Positions 13,160-24,856 of a DNA stretch of 53,238 nt are shown in pieces. The stretch lies in contig NW_003155238.1 in assembly GCF_000003605.2 (NCBI RefSeq), positions 379,011 through 432,248 on the forward strand. The letters are read 5' to 3'. This stretch comes from Saccoglossus kowalevskii (lineage: Eukaryota; Hemichordata; Enteropneusta; Harrimaniidae). Numbering within the stretch: the stretch's first letter is position 1; each line of letters begins with the position of its first letter. Under the pieces are notes generated by a model. It was not told the DNA's origin, did no database searches, and was given only the letters and a program-made list of their open reading frames with translations. A program made the translations under genes and the position numbers.

Positions 13160-14215
13160 CAGCAATTGGGCTCACCCTAGTGATGGAAAGATATGCAAGT
13201 TAACATCTCATTACTGGGCATCGTTTGCGACACATCTAGTGATTCGCTCAAAGTAAAATGTCTTGTTCCTGTGGACAAGGGAATCAAATATGTCATTGTA
13301 AAGATGGATTGCAGGGATTGGATTTGCTGCCTGAAAACCATACCGTGATACCTAAACATTTCCGTAATACACATGACAAAGGCTCGTGTACCTGTAGGAG
13401 TCGAAGCATTTATGTTGTTGGGCAAATACTTTAGCAATTTCTTCAGCGAGTACATGTAGTCTTTCACACATCTGTTTACAATGTACTATGCCGCCGTTTG
13501 GTACTTGAAGACAAACGTTTGATGGATCAAACGGCTACAAGGGTTTGCGTCATATCCTCATAACAATATTGATGGCTTACTTGGCGCTATTCAATGTTTC
13601 ACTGCTCAACAAGAATAATTGGCGCAGTGAGAGAAACAGAAACATCAAGTACGAAAAATCCATTTTCGTTGCACTTAGTAAAGAATGTAGTTTCGATAAA
13701 GAGGACACTGTCTAAAAACATTAATGGACACAGGATTTCGAGTAAACACATTTGTGTATGCTTTGTTCAGAAGTGATTATACGTCGAAGAATATTGACTA
13801 CTCATCCATCACGTTCGCAGACGCAGATTCGAATAGACCAATTGCCGCTTCATGATGCGCGTGAGGTTCTTCTTGATTACGTCGAAATCATGTAAGAATC
13901 TTGACAACAATGTTTTCAGGATTTTCCGGTACTCAAAATGAAACATTTACTAGCCAAGTCGTTGTGCGGCTCCTCACTGTTCGAAATGTTCACATAAACA
14001 ATATGGTGAAATGGACATTATCAGGTATCCCTGGCATTCCAAATAATACCTTCGACTTCATTGTTTGATATTGGTATAATCGTCGCCGAAGGACAATTTA
14101 GCCACGTTTCACAGAGGAGTCCAAGATAGTATAGTATTATTTTAAGCAAGATACAAAATGCGAAGCACGTTAACTGACAGTTAAGTGCAATCAACATAGC
14201 AGCGTCATTGCACAG
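13160..14215 (-). other. possible decayed coding stretch (unidentified)
   Basis: On the minus strand, open segments follow each other with only scattered stops. One frame is open for about 75 codons from roughly 14215 down to 13990, and includes the peptide GIIWNARDT. In another stretch (about 13525 to 13225) a single stop separates two protein-like segments, one with EEIAKVFAQQH and one with FYFERITRCVANDAQ. Base composition is less AT-rich than the flanks. I recognise no family, and frames of this length also occur by chance here. It may be a broken transposon or gene relic, or nothing. Confidence 0.2.
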
Positions 14216-15353
14216 TCCAGTAGAGCCGGCTTTTACTTATACTTTATCAAATTAAGAATCTGAAAAGATGTATAATTATCACACAACCGTCTCAGTGATT
14301 CCACGGCACAGGCTGTATACTGTTTCACCATGGAATTGGGTGCTTATATCTACCTCATTTCACCCCGTGTGTCACACAAATAAATCACCGAATACAGCAA
14401 GGGCAGTCTTAATGACGAATGAGTACAGACTGGATTCAGCCGAGCGCCTCGAACATATAACTAATTGCTTGCACACGTCATCTGAATGTGTCTCGTGGAC
14501 ATCCCTTTAATTAACAAGCATCAAGCAACTCAAGTGCATATCCCATATATATGGTAATAGACCAATACATGTTACTAAACTTACATTTTCAAGTCTAATT
14601 GGTAGTGTGTATTATTTACTGACAGAAACCGACAGAACTGAGGTAATATTATATTCGCATTGAAAGAAATGCAATAATGGAAATTCAACTCAACTCAACT
14701 ACTTATTAGAACCAAATTTGATAATACAATTATACAGTAATTGCTGTTATTGTTGCGTGCGTACCGCAATATCTGAGTACTAATATTTGAATCGAACTAG
14801 AAATGTTTTTTAGAACAAAAATATAACATAATTATGTGAGTGAATTGTTTTCATGGTAACGCTTAACTCACATGTTGGAGACCTTGATAGGTGAACATGC
14901 AGCAAACATTTTATTTCGGAACACAAGTTATGTAAGTTATATATATGCTTACTCCCCGTGTCACGGTGGTAACATCATCAAATAGTCAAATAGCTTTCTG
15001 CACATATGCCCCAATAAACACTAGAATAACTCCATGATCTAATATCATAGATGTATCCACCATAGGAATGTGCCTCTTATGTTCGACCCTAATACCGGAG
15101 AATATAGTCGTTGTCTCGTGTGAATGATTTTAAAACATATTATTGAGATATGACGACATTCCTATATAAAATCGACCTATCACATAACATCAATAATTAC
15201 TGTGCCAAGTATGGGCCCATAACATGGATTTATATATTAAAAAAATAAACATATATGCAAAAAAGGTTATGTATATTTCCATATAAAATCACAGTTTGTC
15301 AGGTCTCGTGCTCCTGCATTGTATAAAAATACTTGTCAGATTAGTGTTTATAA
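14216..15353. other. AT-rich DNA, nothing recognised
   Basis: No feature supported. Confidence 0.5.
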
Positions 15354-16104
15354 TTGAAAGGTCAGGTCGGAATTAGTATTTGGTATTGACAGAGCTAGTC
15401 TTATTTAGAACACGTTATCGAAAAGACAGGTTTGATTTAGGGTTTAGTAATTCAAGGACTGGTGTAATTTAGAATAATTTAATGAAAGGACTGATTTAGG
15501 GCTTGGTATTGAAACGACCTGTCAAATTGTGAGTTTTGTACCTAAAAGGGTAGGTGTGTTTAGGTATTGGAAAGCATGTTCTGAATGTTCCATGGTGTTC
15601 AAATGACTGGTGTAATTTTGGGTTGGGTTAGGTTAAGTATTGAAACGAATGGACTGATTTAAGATTCCGTAGTTTAGGGATTGTTCTGATTTAAGATTCG
15701 ATATTGAAAGGACTCGTCCGGTTTAGAGTTTGGTATCAAAAGAACTGGTCTGAAAAAGGGTAAATTAACCAAAGGACTCATCTGATTTAGAAAGGTCTGA
15801 TTTAATTATCCTTTTTAGAAAGACTGGTCTGATTCCGAATTCAGTATTGAAAATACATGTCTGATTTAGGGTCGGGTATTCCAAAGACTGGCTGGTAGAA
15901 ATAGAAATGAAAAGACAAAACATATTCAGAATTCGTCTGATTCAGAATTCGATATTGATAAGGTAAATGACATGTCTAATCTAGTTGGCGGTATTCAAAA
16001 AACTTGTGTGATTGGGGTATAGTAATCATACGACCTGGGTTAGACTTTGATATTAAACGGACAGGACTGATTTAGGATTCACCGTTGAATAGATGGGTCT
16101 GATG
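15354..16104 (+). repeat. decayed ~33 bp minisatellite, roughly 20 copies
   Basis: For about 750 bp the words GACTGGTCTGATTTAG, GATTCGGTATTGAAA and their variants recur at 30-37 bp spacing. Unit length drifts through indels and few copies match the apparent consensus closely. It looks like an old, no longer homogenised tandem array. No coding frame persists. Confidence 0.75.
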
Positions 16105-16215
16105 AATAAAGAGAGATGTGTGTGATTTGCGTTACACCGTACATCACTTCATTATGAATATATTAATAAGCACACTTAATTCACTAATATACTTAGCTTT
16201 CAATATGCAATCAAT

Positions 16216-16325
16216 ATGCGTAGCCTCACAAACACCATATACTGATGTGCTCAGCCTAATAAACCTCTTGAACCTTAAAGGGGTACGCAATGCCTCACAA
16301 ACCCCATTACACTGACATACACAGC
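16216..16325 (+). repeat. two-copy ~71 bp direct repeat
   Basis: GCCTCACAAACACCATATAC (from about 16220) and GCCTCACAAACCCCATTACA (from about 16291) each run into an ACTGAYRTNCNCAGCCTDAT-like tail. The copies are about 71 bp apart and diverged. Confidence 0.6.
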
Positions 16326-17131
16326 CTTATTCAATATTATGTAAAAAAAACATTAAAAAGGCTTCTCGTGCTTGGTGAATTGATATTCTACATAAATACC
16401 CAATTCAAAAAATAGTTCCCCGTAATTGGGCGCTCTTTCAAATCCTCCATCGGATGATAGACTCAGTGTTGCGTAGTCATGGATTGAACACCTTGTTTGA
16501 TAACACGAGATTGCAACAACCCAAGATTGATCATGTGTTTTATTGTACGATGCGCAATAAATTATTTCAGGAACTGTTAACAGAATTACATCAATCATCA
16601 TACTAAATTCAGAAGTAAATTTGCTCAGCATTAAAAACCAAATAACTAGCACTGCTCTCGTATAAATCAGCAAACATACATAAAGAAATAATTAGTTATC
16701 CGATTAAAATTAATTAAGTTTGTCTGATGCAAGTGCTCCGTGCGTGACTATTATAGTATCCATGAATGACAGGGGAGTAATGACTTGATTGCAACACATG
16801 AGTCGGTACCATCTGAGATGTATAACTGCTATTATCAATTATAATTGATGATTCATACAGAAAATATCGATTAGTTTCCTGATTATATAAATCATCTCCG
16901 TATAACAAGTTACTAATTAATATACCATTATCAGCGGCTTGTAATTGTTTTAACTGACTGAAGGCAATATTCTGTGAAATGTTTAGTACCTAAAGATGTA
17001 TTAGCGAGCCATACACAATGCTCAACTCCAAAATTGCGGATAGCATCCCTTTTCTGGAACTTTACAAATGATGTTCACTTTTTCACGGGAGTGTTATGGC
17101 TATCTACATACACTGCGCCCAACGCTAAGGC
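16326..17131. other. AT-rich DNA, nothing recognised
   Basis: The minus-strand 106-codon open frame at 16353-16673 is within the length range expected by chance and shows no motif I know. Confidence 0.45.
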
Positions 17132-17185
17132 TGTTGATCTCTCTTCTCTCCCTCTCTCTCCTATATCTCTTTCTCTCTTCTTGTC
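17132..17185 (+). repeat. polypyrimidine (CT-rich) tract
   Basis: About 50 bases are almost purely C and T, with CTCT/CCTCT runs broken by a short ATAT. It is a low-complexity tract that could adopt triplex structure. Confidence 0.8.
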
Positions 17186-18847
17186 ACGCTCATCCGTGAC
17201 TTTCTGATTTGTGTTGTGCTTCTAATTCAGTTGCAAATATGACGACAAGTAGGTCATTCGCTGGAGATAATATGTTTTATTGCGAGTTATTGATATTTTT
17301 AAAGTTGCTATTTCCGTGATCTCACAGTTAAAACATGATTATTTGGTTAGTAACTGACCGAGTGCTGTTCACATTCATGTTCTATCTGGATTACTCAGAT
17401 CTGCAGAAAATATGATGGTTTGCGGGAAAGAGAACACTACAAAGCGAATGTCCAGGCATTCATTTGATTGCTCAGACATATCTAATCGGTAAATTGTAAT
17501 TGACTGTTTGCCAAATTTTATATATGTTGAATATTTATTAGAATCATGTCTAAATTTGTCGAGCCGCTTAAAGTGGTCGCAATTACACACACCATGAACG
17601 ACACTTTCATGCAGTTATCAGACTTAATTTGTATGATGTATTGACAAAAAAGATTTGTTACACCGTCCGAAAATAATATTATGTTGTTTGCGACAATTGA
17701 AAAACAAAATCAAGGATTTCAGTTATCGGACATCGGCGGATATTATCATATTGTCTACTGAGAACCCAACTTATTTTTTATCTTACATGTTCTACCAGAA
17801 AATAGTTACTGTGCAGTGTGTTTCAGGCAACAAACAGCGTGATTTGATTTTTTTTTTATTTCTCTGCGTCTTTAGTTGACTCATATTACGTATCGCGCTT
17901 ATGGATGGTTGTAGCAAATAAAAATATCCCATTTTTATTCATTCTATGGAAGGAAAATGTGAAGGTTCGAACCATCACTTTGTTCAAAGACTTGTGATAC
18001 AACAATAATACGATATCAAAACATAATTTTACCGTCTCTCTAATACAGGGAGAATTCCCACCTTTCTATGGTTACTTTAATACATGACTAGTATTCGGGG
18101 GAAGCGCAGAACCACCTGAGGGTAATATCATTAGCTGTTTTAATTAATGCATCTTGTTACATCATTACCAAATAGGCGTGTTCAATATAATTCTTATTGA
18201 CATTTTATGTTCATTTTACATAAATCGATTTTTAAAATCAAATAAATTAAAATCGAAATGGCCAACTACACCTGTGACATGCCGAGAAGGAGCATGTTCA
18301 AACGTACACATACATGGTGTCATGTATGCGTACTTATCCGAGTTTTTTAAAAAATCTACGAGTCAGCGTCGCCCATATTCCATGACTGCTAGACTGCAAG
18401 TATAAAGTTCGTATTCGTTCACTGATACACCTATCAGCATTGAAAACTCTAAACGATAAAAAAATATTCAATACAATCGTCGCTGGACAAATGAAAATTG
18501 ATATTAATATGTATTGAACAATATCTATATATTGTACGGAATGTATTTTCGCCGTTCTGAAAGCACACAAATTATAGAAATCGTTTAAAACACTAAGGTA
18601 AATTACAAACATGAATACGTACAACAACACTTACGTTTTTACAATCAACACAATAAACCAATAAAATACTTGACAGAAAAACACAACTGGGATAAATTTA
18701 GATAATTAAATAAGAATTAATATTAAATAAGTTATTAAAACACACTAATACCATCTTTTTAAGTCTTTTTAATCTTTGTTAGCAGTCGGTAAGACCGTAC
18801 AGACCGTGTCCTAACAGATTGTACACGTGTTTACCTTGGTTGACTTA
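17186..18847. other. AT-rich DNA, nothing recognised
   Basis: Contains a small hairpin (TCGATTTT at 18225-18232 pairing with AAAATCGA at 18249-18256). No gene or array seen. Confidence 0.45.
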
Positions 18848-18984
18848 GTACGTAGTGACCATGTTGTACGAAGTGGCAACAAACGAAGTGCAAGTTTGTG
18901 GTTACCGTGTGGTACGAAGTGGTCGTCTTCAGCGGACGAAGTGACGACCTCGTGGTACGAAATGGTCATGGTACGAAGTTTCAG
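18848..18984 (+). repeat. clustered GTACGAAGTGG motif, 7 copies
   Basis: Variants of GTACGAAGTGG begin near 18848, 18866, 18881, 18912, 18934, 18955 and 18972. Spacing is irregular (15-31 bp), unlike a simple tandem repeat. The minus-strand reading is CCACTTCGTAC. It may be a decayed short-period repeat or a cluster of binding sites; the sequence does not decide. Confidence 0.65.
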
Positions 18985-19710
18985 CCGAAACGTATTGAAT
19001 AGCAAATACATGGGCGAATGTACAATATGGTTTCATGAATATTGTATGAATCATTGACACGACAATATCGCATTTGAAGCTGTTACCACGCGAGGGAAAA
19101 TTTCTGCTGTTCGAGGCAACATTATATTGATATATATTTTGCATTATGCCTCGCTCCATGAGCTAATGAAAATCTTGTATTTAATATTCAGTCCTAACCC
19201 ATTTATTGCAATATGACAAGCGTGCTTGGAGATGGTTTAGACATGGGATATCTTGACCTGTTTTGGACAACAACAAAATATAATAAGACATTATTATAAA
19301 TGGCAAATTCTATTCCTTATATTACACATGCTAATTTTTAATATATTTCTTTTTCTCTGTTTTGGAATTATGTTTGAAATTTGTGCGTTTCGCTTTGTAG
19401 TTAAGGATACTGGGATTGTTGTCTTGTATGACTAGTTTTATTGCATATGGTTTTGGTTTCCCATTGAATCTGTGTTCAATATGAGGGACGATTTGAATTC
19501 GTGACGTACTACTATTCTAACGATGATCGTTTTAAACTATTAATACATGACAAGTTGTATAAGAAACCCGGTTGCATCTTCAGAAATCATGTGATATCTA
19601 TTTCATTTTACATGTAGCACTGAAAACAATTATATATGCCGTTCCGTTAAAGCTGTAACATCACTCGTTCTAAAACGTATCAGCACTCCAATTTGTCTTT
19701 ATTTAGGTTA
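18985..19710. other. AT-rich DNA, nothing recognised
   Basis: No feature supported. Confidence 0.45.
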
Positions 19711-20160
19711 AACTACGTCACCAGGATCGCGTTCAAGGTTATGGATGTCACTTTCGAACATTCTCCCTTGCTTACATTGGGCACAGAAGCATTATGCTCG
19801 GAGGCTACGTCACAGAACGTTCTAGGTTGCTAAGTCGCGCACCGCTGTACCATGCATTCTATGGGCTCTGTGCGCGCTGCTGTGGAACGCCGGTGAAAAC
19901 AGCTAAAGTCGAGTAAACACACAAAGTCAACTTTGAAGTAATCCTGCGCAACCAAATTTACATGTGTTGCACATGTAGAGGTAATCTTGTTACACTGTTC
20001 AGGGGAGTCCCAACAACTATCCCAAAGTACAGTTTTCTAAGAGTCGAGTTGTCAGCGTGCTGGCTGACAGGAAGCGAAAATGCCCGGATGACCGCCCGAG
20101 AATTGCACGCGACGGAAATATAATCCGTATCTGAACGCGAATATGCGCATAGCGCAAAAT
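19711..20160. promoter_or_regulatory. CpG-rich patch with two CRE-like half sites
   Basis: This ~450 bp stretch is visibly richer in G, C and CpG than its surroundings, with about 14 CpGs between 19724 and 19914 alone. CTACGTCAC occurs twice (19713-19721, 19805-19813), containing the CRE/bZIP half-site core TGACG on the minus strand. A 63-codon open frame begins at 20159, just past the patch, with no recognisable product. It could be a promoter or enhancer, a short exon or an old repeat. Confidence 0.3.
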
Positions 20161-22246
20161 GTTTTTCGTTGCCATTTCTGGCTATAATCTCTCTTTAAAC
20201 TATAACTTAAAACTAGGAATGTGTTTTAATAAGGTTATCAGTTATCACGAGAGTGCTGCAAATAATGTACTTAGGCAGTACGGGATTTTATCGACATTTG
20301 TTGCGCTTTGGACGATACAATCACTGTACTACCTTCGTGTATGTACTTAGCAGTAATATAACCTTTTTATTACACTTCGATTAATGACAAGTGTGCAAAA
20401 ATCAGTATATTATTTTGTGTCACGTATTTCTAAGGTGGCGGTATGAAATCCGTAGAGAACATAACGGAATAATTTCAACCAACCTCTCAATCTCGATGAA
20501 ATATGTAATATACTCTCCATGGCGACCTCATTGTGAGGTTAATATAGGAGAATATTTTATTTGCTACAATAATAAGTCTTATATTCGATTATTGTATATG
20601 TCTTCAAGTGATTGGGTTTGATGACAAGTTATACACCGACATATTATATTTCATACCCAACCAGAAATAAAATGTCAAGCAAAGCCCACAAGAAGCAAAG
20701 AGTATCTTGATAATCGTACCAGATCAAAATGTGCATTAGATAGAAAGCAAATCGACTCATTTTTTTTCAGGGAATTTGCATCGTAAGGTGTTATTACTCA
20801 ACAGTCTGTATCTAATTCGATAATAATAATCAAGTCCGGCAACATTGTGTGTCGAATTACGCTCGATCACATTTTACCTCCGCACACATTGTAGTTGTTT
20901 TTATTACGTTGTCCTAATGACATTTGAGTTATCAGTCAAAGAATTGACGGATATGATGTTTTTCCTGTCTCTATGCTACAAGTATGAAAGTCATTTAAAA
21001 TAGTGTTTGTCGTACATCCCACGCACCCTCCACCTCATTTCCAATGAGCCCAGGCAAATGTATCTTATTCGTTGCCATAACAATATCCTTTATATTTAAT
21101 TCAGGTCGATTACAGACTTGTTCTGATTTGTTTGAAGTCCGGAACGAGAAACGAAATCAAATCTCGAGCGTTAAATGCAAACACGAGATGATTGTCCGCC
21201 TATGAAATCAAATGTTGTTTTATTTAATACCTCCTAATTGCTCTGTTCTTCGATTTTACTCATTATGGAATGTATAGAAAACCCTATCGTATGGCTCGGG
21301 AAGTTTATTGATTTTAAATTCCTGTGAGCATACAACATCAATATGTTCAATAAGCCAGTACTTGCAGGTCAAATACTAGTGATATTCCCTGTGGAGATTA
21401 AGCTCGTTCAAATCGTTATACTGAGGCAGTTATAAGCCTTCTAATTGGTACAATATCAATTTAGGTGAACACTGAAATAAACGAGACATCGCCATTCATC
21501 TAATCGGAAGCAATTTTGAAAGCTTTGTATACCTCATACTCTTTGCATTGTAGCACACTATAGAATGCCATTCAGGTTTTGAGTCCAAATCTGCACGAGA
21601 TTAATTTGTTGAAGTTTTTTATCAGAATTTTAAACAGGGACTTTATTTTTCAGTGATAAAGATAATAGCCGTCGTCCTATTTTCAATCTAGTTAGGGTGT
21701 ATACATTTGAATGACCACATTCTTACGTTGAAAGTGAATCATGGGCATTTGTGGCTAATACGAAAAGTTTGCGAAGTTAGCGAACGTAACATCCTCGTAA
21801 TCCAAAATGGCAATCCGTTGAAGGGTCCGGTAAAGCAAGTTAAATAGCACGAACAATTCAGACAACAAACAGCACATTTATTAAGATATTACAATGTAGG
21901 TCAAAGTTGGAAGATAAATATGTATGGAGCTCAAGGCATACAATCAAAAAGTGTTAAGTTGATATGTGATATACATGGGGCGACTACTGTATGGGGATCA
22001 ATATCATATCCAAATAGTGAGGAACAGATGGTCAACAAGAGACAATAACTTGTAAACATGCAAACAAACATGACGGTATCTGCAATGGCAACTGCGAGTA
22101 GACATGCTGCGTGTCATACCACGCTCACTGCGCCAAGTGATGCTCTCCATTCGGAGACACTTGTCCACTAGCTCTTGACATATCAAAAATGAAATGGGTT
22201 CCTTTAAAAGACGTGCGACATGCCGTGACATGACTTATGATTGGGG
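20161..22246. other. AT-rich DNA, nothing recognised
   Basis: A minus-strand 75-codon open frame at 22004-22231 lies in a slightly less AT-rich stretch, but it has no motif I can name. Confidence 0.45.
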
Positions 22247-22383
22247 ATGATAGTAGTAGTGGTTGTATCAGTCAAAATCAAAAGATGCAATAAATGGTAG
22301 CATATTTTACACCAGGCTAACCTACAACAGCATAACATTTCGTAACAAGTAGTAGTGGTGGTAATGGTAGTTGTGGTTGTATC
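22247..22383 (+). repeat. low-complexity GTR-rich tracts
   Basis: GTAGTAGTGGTTGTATC at about 22251 and AAGTAGTAGTGGTGGTAATGG from about 22348 form two short (GTR)n-like tracts flanking ~80 bp of ordinary sequence. The TGTGGTTGTATC-type ending recurs. Confidence 0.55.
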
Positions 22384-24453
22384 TTCAGTTTGTCTTTACG
22401 GTTTTCTGTTGTGGGCAAATCTCACATAGGTAAATACATATAGAACAACACTGACAGCAATGTACAGGAAAGCAAGACTGTTGTCCATTTCATTAAAATG
22501 TGGTGAATATGTATTACCTGCTGCTATACACTAAACAGATTACTAGTTCTATGGATGAATCCCACCTGGATCCACAAAACATTCATAAACTGATTTCATT
22601 TGCTAAGTGTCATGTCAGCAACACTGAAAAAGATGTAGATATTCGTGTATGTTTGGGACGTTTTCACGAAATGAACAGATATTTCAACACAATAACTCCA
22701 CTACAGTTGTGAATAACAACACACAGACCTAGCTCGCATGTCGGCACTGTGTCGAAACACAGATAATCAATTAACAAATGCGTGATGATGGCGATAGTAT
22801 CAAATATGAATCATATAGTAGATAATGGTTACATAAAGTGTGTCAACGGTTTAATATTGTGTGTGGTTAAGGTTAACCTCTAAGGTCAGAGATTTAGAAG
22901 TCAGCAATTTCAGATTATGTAACTCTGACAGGGTCATCACATCGTATTAACCCAGATTACTCAACTGTAATCGCACTATTAATGTGAAGAAATTAAGTAT
23001 ATATTACCTTTGTGGACGGTATAAATGTGTGATTGTCGACGGACATTTGTGATGTTGTAGTACCACCAGTATTGGGACAATACTTCTCAGAAAACAAACA
23101 TGAGTGTAGGGAAATTTGTTTAATCAGTGATTGGAGTTATTTCAAAGATTTTTAACAAGTAGTGTGGAAGCCACTGAATGTCTGAGATTGTAACTTGAGC
23201 GTGGTTGGGTACTTTATATTCAGGAGGAAATGCTAGTGGATTATGAGAAATAAAAAGGTGAGAGCGGAAGTCATTCACATCAATTCGTGTCTTGCTGCAG
23301 ATTAATACGATCAATTACCTAAATCATGAATATATGAATTCCTACACATTGATTCAAATTCCGGGGACAAAACACAATGCACGTTAAAGCGAGTGTATTA
23401 GGTATAGCGAAACAGAATGTGTCCAGTTGGAGTAAGAGTTTCCAAAGTTAATATGACGCTTCTAATATTTTCAAAAATATGAGATCGATCAACAATCTTA
23501 GCTGCATTATACTGTCTAAGGTGGATTATGTAAACGTGATTGGAATTCCACCATATCGGGAAAGTTTTACAGGCAACACAAAAAACTAATACGATTATAC
23601 ATCGCGTGAACGCCACCAGAAGCGGATAAAACTTAAACATTGATATAAATAAAAAAATGTGTTAATGCAGACATCTCATGGCACTGTCTAAGTACCGGTT
23701 ACAAGTGAATTTCTTGAAATCTGTTAATGATACCAGGGGACAACGTGAGATGCTTTCACACTTCAATTCTTGCTGTTACAATAAATGCAAGCTATGTACC
23801 ACTATAATAGATGAAACATCTATGACATATACTAATAAAGTCAATGCGGGTTACACGATGTTATACATTGCATGTGTTGCAAGGTTTTAGCGGCACCCAA
23901 TGATGTCTTTGAGAAGATTAGCATAATCATGTCAATCAACGCGCTGTTATTATTACGACGTGGAGACAAGCACACTAGTACGTATTCGTAAAGCTGCAGT
24001 TATCTACGTTTTTTATCTTCATGGGTTAAATCCCGGCGATTACTTAGAAGATACTAGGTCTGTACAGTTCTTATTATCATTAAATCCTAATACTGAACTA
24101 AAGCTGCGATAAAAAAAAGACTGTTGCAATATTTATTAGTAGTATATCAAATGTTAGTCTACGAGCTGACTGCACGCACTGCTTATGATAAATATAATGC
24201 TCGTGGGTTAACAATTGTTCAATTTTTTAAAAGGTTTTCGTTTGGTATTTATCATTTACCATTGCAACTCGTATTGTTCTTTTTCTGTCGACATTGCTCA
24301 TGCTTCAAAAATTATAAAAGCATATTCCGATTTATTATTGCATTATTATATAAACAACTGTAATATATCCAACGTGTCCCATTGTGTTAGTTGCGGTGAT
24401 ACCCTGCGGCATTCGACCGACACCACGCGAACTCGTTTTACCCTGTGTTGTTG
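22384..24453. other. AT-rich DNA, nothing recognised
   Basis: Several 60-80 codon open frames are present on both strands without family motifs. Confidence 0.45.
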
Positions 24454-24454
24454 T

Positions 24455-24482
24455 TGACCCGGGTGTTGACCTAAGGTCAACA
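24455..24482. promoter_or_regulatory. palindromic nuclear-receptor-like half sites
   Basis: TGTTGACCT and AGGTCAACA form a perfect 9 bp inverted pair around a single A (24464-24482). The AGGTCA-type half sites are therefore everted with 1 bp spacing, and a further TGACCC lies at 24455-24460. The half-site resemblance is real but short; such words can occur by chance. Confidence 0.25.
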
Positions 24483-24640
24483 AATAGCAAGGACATGCAG
24501 AGCACAACCCCGAATCCAGAAATAACATCTTGTTTTCACGTACATTGATGTGTGCTGATAACTGTGCAGTAACGCACGTAATCACTATCGATATTGAAAA
24601 CGAAATGAATGTTTCGACTCGCGATATTTTATATCGCCGT

Positions 24641-24856
24641 GGCGCACACGTGATATTTAAATAAATGTAATATTTACTATATGGGGGCCGCCATCTCGAA
24701 TATGGTATAAAACTAAATAAAGAGGCAAGTTGTGAAACGTGTTATTCAGATTCCTACATATCTGGAAAAATACCAATTTTTCACAACCTAACGATCCGTT
24801 GGGATATTACTAAGCCAACCGCTAACAAAATTCGGCCGGATTCGTCGTTTCTGTGT
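24641..24856 (+). repeat. dispersed repeat, copy A (216 bp)
   Basis: Aligns with 44575-44802 in the same orientation. Shared words in order are GGCGYACACRTGATA, GGGCCGCCATCT, ACTAAATAAA, ACGATCCGTT and ACCGCTAACAAAA. Divergence includes substitutions and indels, so both are old copies. The family is not identified. GTTGTGAAA and TTTCACAAC inside this copy could pair as a hairpin. No clear terminal inverted repeats or target duplication were found. Confidence 0.75.

Noticed and set aside
17960-17980. B-box-like GGTTCGAACCATC
   Set aside because: No A box or tRNA-like fold upstream; it is a short palindromic word likely to arise by chance.
18225-18256. AT-rich hairpin as a terminator or regulatory stem
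   Set aside because: Eight-base AT-rich inverted pairs are frequent in this composition and nothing nearby is transcribed as far as can be seen.
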